DNA of 19,693 bases from an uncultured bacterium (GTDB lineage Bacteria > Actinomycetota > Coriobacteriia > Coriobacteriales > Coriobacteriaceae), in NCBI GenBank assembly GCA_905215835.1, contig CAJMRR010000019.1:1-19693 (forward strand). The letters run 5' to 3'. Below the pieces are notes generated by a model. The model was given only the letters and a program-made list of their open reading frames with translations. It did no database searches and was not told where the DNA came from. Every line of letters begins with the position of its first letter. Position 1 is the stretch's first letter. Below are positions 7,304-13,307 of this stretch, piece after piece. The position numbers and the translations under genes were made by a program.

Positions 7304-8914
7304 TTACAGAAGACTCTCGAACTTCAGAAGACTCTCGAACTTCTCGCGAACCTGCGGGACGGTAAGGCCGATGATGACCTGGATTGACTGACCTTGGATC
7401 ACCAAGCCATGCGTACCGATCGCCTTGAAGGAAGCCTCGGGTGCAACGACGCTCTTGTCCTTGACGTTAACGCGCAGACGGGTAGCGCAGTTAGTTACAT
7501 CGATGATGTTATCCGTGCCACCGAGCAGATCGAGGATGTTCTCGGCAAGCACCAAGCGCTCATCATCTTTACTCTGGGCGACCGATTTGCCAGCAGCAGC
7601 ACCGCCCTGCTTTTGCTTGTAGTCGGCCTTGGACTTGAGCTCGACCTCAACATCGTCATCCTCGCGACCGGGGGTCTTAAAGTCGAACTTGACGATCAGG
7701 AAACGGAAGACCACGACCCAAAGGGCGGTAAAGCACAGACCGACAAGGATGGAGATGGCGTACTGCAGACCGTGTGCGGCCCAAAGGGGCAGCCAGTCCC
7801 ACGAAAGCATCGAGATGATGCCGCCGTCGAAGATGCCCACGACGCCAAGGAGGTTTTGAGCCATGCAGCCGAGCGCTCCGAGCACGCAGTGGACGACGAA
7901 CAGGCCGGGCGCGATGAACAGGAAGGTGAAGTCAAGCGGCTCGGTGATACCGCAAAGCATAGCGGTAAGGGTGACCGGGATCAGCAGAGCCTTGACGCGC
8001 TGCTTGCGCTCGGGTTTGGCGGTCATATAAAACGCAATGGCGACGCCAAGCGAGCCGAAGACCTTAGTCCAACCAGGGCAGGTATAGGCAGCCCAGGGTG
8101 CGGCATCCTTAAGAGCAATGCTCGGATCGGCAGCCAGTTGGGGCAGGATGTTGGCCCAAGCAGCAAAGATGCCGCCGTTGACCGCCGCGTTGTCGTAATA
8201 GAACGGCGTATAGATAAAGTGGTGCAGGCCTGTAGGGATCAGCACGCGCTCGAAGAAAGCAAAGACACCCACGCCAAACGTACCGGCGGAAAGGATGAAT
8301 CCCTGGAAGGCGGAGATAGCAGCCTGAACATGCGGCCACACCAGGCAGGCGATAAGAGCGACCGGAACCATAACGAAGAAACCGATCATATAGATGAACA
8401 CGGAGCCCGAGAACACGCCCAGCCACTCAGGAAGTTCGGTATCGAAGTACTTGTTGTGAAGCATCGTGGCGATACCTGAAATGATAAGCGCGCCCATGAT
8501 GCCCATATCAAGCGTTTTGATGCTTGCGATAGTGGCAAGACCAGTACCGCTGCCCGCCTCGACAGAGTAGTCGACCCCAAAGACAGGGCCCCACTGCCCC
8601 AAGATTGTGCTTACAAAGTAGTTGAAGGTAAGGTAGATGGCCAAAGCCTCCATGCAGCAGCGAGCGTTCTGCTTGTTCGCGAGCGAGATTGGCAACGCTA
8701 CGCAAAACAGCAACGGCATCTGGTTAAAGAGCGTCCAACCACCCTGGAGCAGCACATTCCAGCAATCAAACCAAAGATGACCCGCTGTGGCCATCTCGCC
8801 AAAGATCGCCTCGGTGGTAAACAACGTACCCAGGCCGACGACGATTCCGGAAAATGCGAAAAGAATTGCAGGCGTGTACATTGCACCGCCGAAACGTTGT
8901 ATCTTTTGCATCAT
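7304..8914 (-). CDS. glvC: PTS alpha-glucoside transporter, EIICB (GlvC/MalP type)
   Basis: Imports and phosphorylates an alpha-glucoside, feeding the GH4 enzyme downstream. It is a 536-residue inner-membrane protein. The hydrophobic EIIC domain covers about 1-410, including FNQMPLLFCVALPIS, the PTGLHHFIYTPF block and the glucose-family signature GITEPLDFTFLF at 322-333. A charged linker leads to the EIIB domain (about 455-530) with the phosphorylated cysteine C476 in TNCATRLR. No EIIA is fused or adjacent, so a general glucose-type EIIA elsewhere is expected. The start at 8914 gives MMQKIQRFGGAMYTPAILFAF, the typical family N-terminus, behind GAGGGGG; the longer frame to 9055 runs into the promoter. 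The C-terminus carries a perfect tandem duplication, giving KFESLLKFESLL. Confidence 0.93.
   Translation of the reverse strand: MMQKIQRFGGAMYTPAILFAFSGIVVGLGTLFTTEAIFGEMATAGHLWFDCWNVLLQGGWTLFNQMPLLFCVALPISLANKQNARCCMEALAIYLTFNYFVSTILGQWGPVFGVDYSVEAGSGTGLATIASIKTLDMGIMGALIISGIATMLHNKYFDTELPEWLGVFSGSVFIYMIGFFVMVPVALIACLVWPHVQAAISAFQGFILSAGTFGVGVFAFFERVLIPTGLHHFIYTPFYYDNAAVNGGIFAAWANILPQLAADPSIALKDAAPWAAYTCPGWTKVFGSLGVAIAFYMTAKPERKQRVKALLIPVTLTAMLCGITEPLDFTFLFIAPGLFVVHCVLGALGCMAQNLLGVVGIFDGGIISMLSWDWLPLWAAHGLQYAISILVGLCFTALWVVVFRFLIVKFDFKTPGREDDDVEVELKSKADYKQKQGGAAAGKSVAQSKDDERLVLAENILDLLGGTDNIIDVTNCATRLRVNVKDKSVVAPEASFKAIGTHGLVIQGQSIQVIIGLTVPQVREKFESLLKFESLL
7308..7343. repeat. 18-bp perfect tandem duplication at the 3' end of glvC
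   Basis: AGAAGACTCTCGAACTTC occurs twice head to tail (7308-7325 and 7326-7343). The unit is six codons long, so the frame is kept and the protein gains a second KFESLL just before the stop. The copies are identical, which suggests a recent slippage or a site that varies in length. Confidence 0.95.
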
Positions 8915-9043
8915 GACGGGGAATCCCCCTCTCTTCATTCGGAGCGCTGCGGTTTTGGCTTCACTCGAGACCGCAGACGCGCCGTTTGCGTGTACCTCGT
9001 GCAATAGGACGGGTGGGCCCGCTTCCCTGACTTCTTGCGCTTC

Positions 9044-9072
9044 TATTTTTATCATATCACTTATCTAGACAA
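9044..9072 (-). promoter_or_regulatory. Candidate glvC promoter
   Basis: On the minus strand TTGTCT (9072-9067), part of the operator-like site, is 16 nt from AAAAAT (9050-9045). An alternative is the extended -10 TGATATGAT (9059-9051). Either puts the start close to 9040-9044 and makes the 9060-9074 site overlap the promoter, as a repressor site would. Confidence 0.4.
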
Positions 9073-9074
9073 GT
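9060..9074. promoter_or_regulatory. Operator-like site 1 (glvC side)
   Basis: CTTATCTAGACAAG (9060-9073) is a palindrome with one mismatched pair. Its minus-strand 12-mer ACTTGTCTAGAT (9074-9063) recurs exactly on the plus strand at 9190-9201. A dyad of this form is typical of GntR/HutC-type operators, and such a regulator is encoded at 10362. Confidence 0.6.
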
Positions 9075-9094
9075 TAGCATAAATACTACGGTCG

Positions 9095-9123
9095 GTAAAC
9101 GGTTGATTATTGGCCGTAAACGG
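9095..9123. repeat. Direct repeat GTAAACGG with a 21-bp period
   Basis: GTAAACGG occurs at 9095-9102 and 9116-9123, so the copies lie on the same face of the helix two turns apart, between the two divergent promoters. The second copy, within CGTAAACGGTATAT, resembles a catabolite (cre-like) site in part only. A binding site for a second, possibly global, regulator is the best guess. Confidence 0.4.
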
Positions 9124-9189
9124 TATATGTCCAGTATTTCGCCTGTTAAATCTGACATAGCTGATGACTGCATTATAAATTACTTTTCT

Positions 9190-9224
9190 ACTTGTCTAGA
9201 TGTGCTTGTCTATATCTATAGACA
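9190..9224. promoter_or_regulatory. Operator-like sites 2 and 3 (dehydrogenase side)
   Basis: ACTTGTCTAGAT at 9190-9201 is identical to the minus-strand site beside the glvC promoter. It is followed by a perfect dyad, TGTCTATA-TC-TATAGACA (9207-9224), that begins with the same CTTGTCTA word (9205-9212). The dyad covers the -35 and spacer of the rightward promoter, as expected for a repressor operator. Confidence 0.65.
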
Positions 9225-9234
9225 TACCTATACT
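9206..9234 (+). promoter_or_regulatory. Promoter of the zinc dehydrogenase-gntR operon
   Basis: TTGTCT (9206-9211) and TATACT (9229-9234) are exactly 17 nt apart, a good sigma-70-type match. The start would be near 9241, about 30 nt before the ATG at 9271. The dyad at 9207-9224 overlaps it almost completely. Confidence 0.65.
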
Positions 9235-9270
9235 TCATTACAACATTCACCGCCACGTTAAGGAGTCACC

Positions 9271-10296
9271 ATGAAAAGCGCGGTCTTCTATGGAAAGCAC
9301 GACCTCAGAGTCGAGGAATCGGCAAAGCCGGCCGTGGGCAGGCGCGACGTTCTGATCAACGTCAAAGCTTGCGGCGTCTGCGGTACCGACGTTCATATCT
9401 ATGAAGGCGACAAGGGTGCAGCCGACGTTACCCCGCCCACGATCCTTGGTCATGAGTTTGCGGGCGTTGTCGAGGCCGTGGGCAGCGACGTCGCTGGCTT
9501 TAAACCGGGCGATCGCGTGTGCATCGACCCAAACCATCCCTGCGGCTGCTGCGAACCCTGCCGCGACGGAATCAACCACTACTGCGAGCATATGACCGGT
9601 TACGGCACCACCGTTAACGGCGGCTTTGCCGAGTACTGCTCCGTCGATATGCAGCAAGTCTACAAGTTGGGCGATCACACCAGCTTCGAGCAGGGCGCTA
9701 TGACCGAGCCCGTCGCCTGCTGCCTGCACGGCATCGATATGTGCAACATCAAGCCCGGCAGCACAGTTGTCGTTATCGGCGGTGGCATGATCGGTCTGCT
9801 CATGATGCAGCTTGCTAAAAACGCCGGCGCCACCAAGGTTGTCTTGCTCGAGCCCGTCGAAGGCAAGCGCAAGGTTGCGCTCAAACTCGGCGCCGACCTG
9901 GCAATTGATTCCATCCACGAGGACGTCCCGGCCCGCCTGAAGCAGGAGGGCGTCGGCAACGTCGATGTCGTTATCGAGTGTGTTGGCAAGCCCGTCACCA
10001 TCGAGCAGGCCATCCAGATCGCCGGCCACAAGGCTACGGTCATGATGTTCGGCCTCACCAAGCCCGATGAGACAATCACCGTCAAGCCCTTCGAGGTCTT
10101 CCAGAAGGAGCTTGTGCTTACCTCGTCCTACATTAACCCTTATACGCAGCGTCGTGCGCTCGAGCTCATCGACTCTGGCAGGCTCGACGTATCCTCGATG
10201 GTCGCAAAGGTAGCTTCCCTCGATGAACTCGGCGCCATCCTGTCAGACCCGGCCCTGCGTGCCATGGGCAAATATATAATCGACCCCAGCAAGTAA
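9271..10296 (+). CDS. Zinc-dependent medium-chain alcohol/polyol dehydrogenase
   Basis: An NAD(P)-dependent cytoplasmic dehydrogenase of the sorbitol/threonine-dehydrogenase branch of the MDR family (341 residues). Catalytic zinc ligands are C37 in CGVCGTD, H61 and E62 in GHEFAG, and E145 in the TEPVACCLHG block may also take part. The structural zinc lobe is present with C91, C94, C97 and C105. VVVIGGGMIG is the Rossmann dinucleotide loop. AAGGAG precedes the ATG. It shares a control region with the PTS genes and is followed by the gntR gene 65 nt on. Its substrate is unknown; the context favours a sugar alcohol released from the PTS sugar, such as sorbitol. An alcohol or threonine dehydrogenase cannot be excluded. 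Confidence 0.9.
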   Translation: MKSAVFYGKHDLRVEESAKPAVGRRDVLINVKACGVCGTDVHIYEGDKGAADVTPPTILGHEFAGVVEAVGSDVAGFKPGDRVCIDPNHPCGCCEPCRDGINHYCEHMTGYGTTVNGGFAEYCSVDMQQVYKLGDHTSFEQGAMTEPVACCLHGIDMCNIKPGSTVVVIGGGMIGLLMMQLAKNAGATKVVLLEPVEGKRKVALKLGADLAIDSIHEDVPARLKQEGVGNVDVVIECVGKPVTIEQAIQIAGHKATVMMFGLTKPDETITVKPFEVFQKELVLTSSYINPYTQRRALELIDSGRLDVSSMVAKVASLDELGAILSDPALRAMGKYIIDPSK

Positions 10297-10361
10297 ATCG
10301 ATTGACACCTGCGCGGGCGGCCCTCATCCGTCGTTCACGCGCCCAGCTCTAGGAGACCGTC

Positions 10362-11117
10362 ATGGCGCGAGCCATCTTCCAAACTATTTATGACAACGTG
10401 AAGCAGTCGATTGACGACGGCACATACGCCTATCAGAGTTATCTGCCTTCGGAGACTGAGCTCACGCAGCTGTTTGACTGTTCGCGCATGACGGTCCGTC
10501 GCGCCATTTCGATGCTTGCGGCAGATGGTTACGTGCTCCCCCAGCAAGGCAAAGGCATGCGCGTCATTCGCAACATCAGTGACGAGAAGAGTCGTGGTGG
10601 CGGCGGACTCGAGACCTTTAAGGAAATCGCGACCAGCCGAGGCTTTGAGCTCAAGACTGTCACCACCGTCTTTGAGCTCCTCGTCTGTAGCAAGGCACTC
10701 TCCGGGATTACCGGGTTTCCCGAAGGCTGTGAGCTCACACGCGCCAAACGCATTCGTTATGCAGACGGACATGCCGTGTGCTCCGACGACTCCTATTACC
10801 TAAGCTCACAGGTACCGGGACTGACACCCGAGATTGTCAACGATTCGATTTATCGTTACCTCGAAGAAGACCTTGGCATTAAGATTGCCACGGGCAAACG
10901 CGATGTAACGATTGAGCACCCCACGCCCGAAGATGCGCGCGTGCTCGATCTCGACGACTTTAACGCACTCGCCGTTATACGCGGGCAGACCTACAACGCC
11001 GACGGCATCCTTATGGAATACACCGAGACAAAACAGGTCCCCGGGTTCTTTTTGCTCCATGAAACCGTGACGCGCAACGGTACCGGTCGAACCGGCCACC
11101 AAAGCAGCATGAACTAA
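10362..11117 (+). CDS. GntR-family regulator, HutC/TreR type (UTRA domain)
   Basis: A 251-residue regulator. The N-terminal winged HTH (about 1-70) includes the typical LPSETELTQLFDCSRMTVRR and the wing GYVLPQQGKGMRV. A short linker leads to a UTRA ligand-binding domain (about 85-240) with the usual late block IRGQTYNADGILMEYTETKQV. TreR-like members of this group sense sugar phosphates. AGGAG lies before the ATG, and the gene follows the zinc dehydrogenase in the same transcript, so it would be autoregulated through the sites at 9060-9224. The likely targets are the glvC-glvA and dehydrogenase-gntR transcripts. A strong terminator follows directly. Confidence 0.93.
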   Translation: MARAIFQTIYDNVKQSIDDGTYAYQSYLPSETELTQLFDCSRMTVRRAISMLAADGYVLPQQGKGMRVIRNISDEKSRGGGGLETFKEIATSRGFELKTVTTVFELLVCSKALSGITGFPEGCELTRAKRIRYADGHAVCSDDSYYLSSQVPGLTPEIVNDSIYRYLEEDLGIKIATGKRDVTIEHPTPEDARVLDLDDFNALAVIRGQTYNADGILMEYTETKQVPGFFLLHETVTRNGTGRTGHQSSMN

Positions 11118-11126
11118 CCATTTATT

Positions 11127-11198
11127 AGTTGCGGTGGAATAGTTCCTAGAATGGCCAGCTTAAGGGCAAAACAGGAACTATTCCACCGCAACTTTTTT
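11127..11198 (+). terminator. Intrinsic terminator of the dehydrogenase-gntR operon with a very long stem
   Basis: A perfect 20-bp stem (11128-11147 with 11173-11192; left arm GTTGCGGTGGAATAGTTCCT) closes a 25-nt loop and is followed by TTTTTT (11193-11198). The stem is far longer than needed for termination. Confidence 0.9.
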
Positions 11199-11229
11199 GG
11201 CCGGTGGGGCAGTACCTGTCCCACCGGCC
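11199..11229. repeat. Second hairpin in the convergent spacer
   Basis: GGCCGGTGGG (11199-11208) pairs perfectly with 11220-11229, with a CAG/CTG mini-stem in the loop. No T-run follows on either strand. It begins at the first base after the T-run of the preceding terminator and ends 19 nt from the stop of the convergent Fe-S gene, so it may mark that gene's 3' end. Confidence 0.7.
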
Positions 11230-11248
11230 ATCATTTACGTTCTTTTAG

Positions 11249-12502
11249 CTAGTCTGCGAGCTTCTCCACCTGATCGAGCATCTTGTCGAGCTTGGCCTTT
11301 GCTTCGGCCTTGACCTTCTCAGCTTCTTCATGAGCCTTCGCCTTCTGGGCGGCCTTTTCCTCGGCCTCGGGATCGACGACCACCAGGTTGGATGCATCAT
11401 GCTCAACAAGCTTGAGCGCATGCTCGGGACAAACCTTGACACAGGCGCCGCAGCCTAAACAATACGTGGACTCCAACGCAAAGCGGCCGCTTCCCACCAG
11501 ATCACAGGCAAACGTGGGACACACGTTGACGCACTCGCCGCACGACGTGCACTTTTCAAAATCGCACTCCGGCGTGCTCACCTGCATATTCTGGGCAAGC
11601 TCGGGATGGTTCTGCAGTGTCGAGAGCACCAGCTGCCGCCCATGGGTGAGCGAACGGCGACGCTTGGTCGTCGTGGTGCCGCACATGGTGTTGAGCGTGC
11701 GCTCCAGCTGGGTAATCTGATGGCGATGGGCCTTGAGCTTTTGCGTCACCGAGGCCAGCGCCGCCGTCGCCGGGTTGAGCTTGGTCACCGTCAGGCCCGT
11801 GGTGCGGGCAATCTTTTCCATGTACTCCTTGCGCTCGTACTCGCGGCGCTTATGGCACTTGAGGCTCTTGGGGTCGACCTCTAGGCCCATACCCGTGCCA
11901 GACCACTCTTCGGCCTTCGCAATCGCCTCGCCAAGAATGTCCTCACCGCCGGTGTTGCGGCATTTATCGCACACGCCCAACGGCAGGTACACACTCACGT
12001 TGGGATAGTCGGCCAGTACCGAGAACCAGGTCTCTGCCGTAATATCGCCCACGCAGGCAACGACGACCTCGTTTTCACGCGGCATGCGTTTGAGGGCACG
12101 CGTGCAGGTGACGTAGGCGGTCTCGTGGCTCGTAGCAGCAGAGACGATATCGTCATACAGGTTTTTAGGCGCCAGGCGCGGCGAGATGATCGCCTCGGTC
12201 GGGCAGGCAGCGGCGCACAGGCCGCACTTGCGGCAGGAGTCGAGGATCTCGATGGCGTCTTCCTCGACCTCAATAGCGTTGACCGGGCACACGTCCATGC
12301 ACGCGGTGCAGCCGCTCTTTTCGTTTTTGCAGGTCAGGCATGGAATGGTGTTGCCGCGCGGACGCTCCTTGTAGTCGGCAGGATTCCACTGCGGCGCCGA
12401 CGGATCGAGTGCATTGGTCACGCCGCCAAGCGGGTTTTTAAGAAAGTCGAAACCCTTGCTGATCTCGATAATGTCATCAAACAGATCGTGTTCCTGCGCC
12501 AT
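11249..12502 (-). CDS. Multi-cluster 4Fe-4S ferredoxin-domain protein
   Basis: A 417-residue soluble iron-sulfur protein, probably an electron carrier or scaffold in anaerobic redox metabolism. Four clusters of cysteines fit 4Fe-4S sites: C55/C58/C65/C68/C72, C90/C93/C96/C100 (CRKCGLCAAACP), C318/C321/C324/C328 with C313 nearby, and C348/C351/C354/C358 (CLGCGACVKVCP). The central 130-300 region holds further cysteines (133, 150, 178, 181, 216, 274) and a block, ENEVVVACVGDITAETWF, that recalls subunits linking ferredoxins to hydrogenase or heterodisulfide-reductase complexes, though I cannot name the family. The last 40 residues are a charged A/K/E coiled coil. The ATG at 12502 has GGGAGG upstream and is preferred to a TTG at 12532. 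No partner subunit is encoded next to it. Confidence 0.8.
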   Translation of the reverse strand: MAQEHDLFDDIIEISKGFDFLKNPLGGVTNALDPSAPQWNPADYKERPRGNTIPCLTCKNEKSGCTACMDVCPVNAIEVEEDAIEILDSCRKCGLCAAACPTEAIISPRLAPKNLYDDIVSAATSHETAYVTCTRALKRMPRENEVVVACVGDITAETWFSVLADYPNVSVYLPLGVCDKCRNTGGEDILGEAIAKAEEWSGTGMGLEVDPKSLKCHKRREYERKEYMEKIARTTGLTVTKLNPATAALASVTQKLKAHRHQITQLERTLNTMCGTTTTKRRRSLTHGRQLVLSTLQNHPELAQNMQVSTPECDFEKCTSCGECVNVCPTFACDLVGSGRFALESTYCLGCGACVKVCPEHALKLVEHDASNLVVVDPEAEEKAAQKAKAHEEAEKVKAEAKAKLDKMLDQVEKLAD

Positions 12503-12653
12503 GCGCGGCCCCTCCCTGAGCAGTGCAAACAAGCAAGAGATAATGATACGCTATCGGTCCACGCCTCGGGCAAATTACACGCGGCGCATCTTTGCGGCAA
12601 ATAGCCCATGGCCCATCGCCGCCTCGATTGCACAAGGTCAATCAAGTGCCAAG

Positions 12654-13160
12654 CTATGCCTCGCACATGAACTGCACGAGCTTTAGTTTGGTCACCTTGG
12701 CCTGTTCGTTAGCCATATTGCGCTCGTTTCTAAAGACCGCATCTGCAACACCCTGCAAATCGGCATCGGAAATCTCGCTGCACGGACCGTCCATCGATGC
12801 CGCCGTGGGGCATACGCACAACGGCAACTCGGCATAAAACGCAACGGCCTTGGCGATATCGAGCATTTTGCCGCCGCCAATACCCACTACCATGTCGCAA
12901 TACTCGGCCTGGGCTTCCTTAGCCATTTCGACAACGGCCTCTTCCGTACACGGACCGTCATAAATCTTAAAGAACGGCTCGCTTAGATCTTCGTCCAGAA
13001 ATCCATCGACGATCTGCCTGCACAGCCGATCCTCGGTGCCCTGGTCAAACAAGACATAGGCAGCGCAGCCCAACCATGACAAATACCTGCCTTGACGCGA
13101 CAGTTCGCCCGGCCCCTGAACATACCGGCCGGGACCGCCGTAAACCATAGGAAGCGCCAT
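12654..13160 (-). pseudogene. Truncated glycerol-dehydrogenase paralogue (NAD-binding half only)
   Basis: Residues 1 to about 130 align with the neighbouring full-length enzyme: RYVQGPGEL against KYIQGPDEL, VVGIGGGKMLDIAKAVAFY against IVGVGGGKILDTAKAVAYY, and CPTAASMDGPCSEIS against CPTIASTDAPCSALS. After that, homology stops, and a 38-residue unrelated tail ending KVTKLKLVQFMCEA leads to a stop. The metal-binding domain with its Asp and two His ligands is absent, and no remnant of it was found in 12533-12653. It cannot work as a glycerol dehydrogenase alone. The reading frame is intact with a weak GGCGGA upstream of the ATG, so it may be a degrading duplicate or a small protein with a new role. 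Confidence 0.75.
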
Positions 13161-13190
13161 ACGAGAATCCGCCCTTCATCAAACAACGAT

Positions 13191-13255
13191 TGGTGCAAAG
13201 TAACCTGGCCCCTTTGCACCAACTTGGTGCGAAGGGGCCAGGTTAGTTTGCACCA
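13191..13255. repeat. Long near-perfect inverted repeat (30-bp arms, 5-nt loop)
   Basis: Arms 13191-13220 and 13226-13255 pair at 28 of 30 positions plus one G-T wobble, around AACTT. Each arm is also a smaller inverted repeat (GGTGCAAA/TTTGCACC in the left arm), so the sequence can fold as one long hairpin or as two side-by-side hairpins. It sits between the gldA terminator and the start of the truncated paralogue. A dispersed palindromic repeat is likely, and a boundary or processing signal is possible. Confidence 0.85.
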
Positions 13256-13259
13256 TAGC

Positions 13260-13295
13260 AAAAAGGGGCAAAGTCATCTGTTAGCTTTGCCCCTT
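13260..13295 (-). terminator. Intrinsic terminator of gldA
   Basis: On the minus strand AAGGGGCAAAG pairs with CTTTGCCCCTT (+ 13263-13273 and 13285-13295) and is followed by TTTTT counted from the stem's end (A-run 13260-13264). It lies 12 nt beyond the gldA stop codon. Confidence 0.9.
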
Positions 13296-13307
13296 CCTTA
13301 GCTTGAT

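Larger units (their letters stand above)
8915..9270. promoter_or_regulatory. Divergent control region between glvC and the zinc dehydrogenase
   Basis: This 356-bp stretch has no gene. The left part (8915-9045) is the leader of glvC. It includes an inverted repeat, CTGCGGT/ACCGCAG (8947-8953 and 8970-8976), and GGGGAATCCCC (8918-8928), which overlaps the glvC Shine-Dalgarno. The right part (about 9046-9270) is much more AT-rich and holds the promoters, operator-like sites and direct repeats listed separately. Confidence 0.8.

Noticed and set aside
6174..8479. Long plus-strand frames opposite glvA (6174-7223) and glvC (7394-8479)
   Set aside because: Both lie fully or mainly inside well-supported genes on the other strand and have low-complexity translations without recognisable motifs.
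9116..9129. CcpA/cre catabolite site at the second GTAAACGG repeat
   Set aside because: The match to the cre consensus is partial, with the closing CA missing, and no CcpA homologue can be shown from this window.
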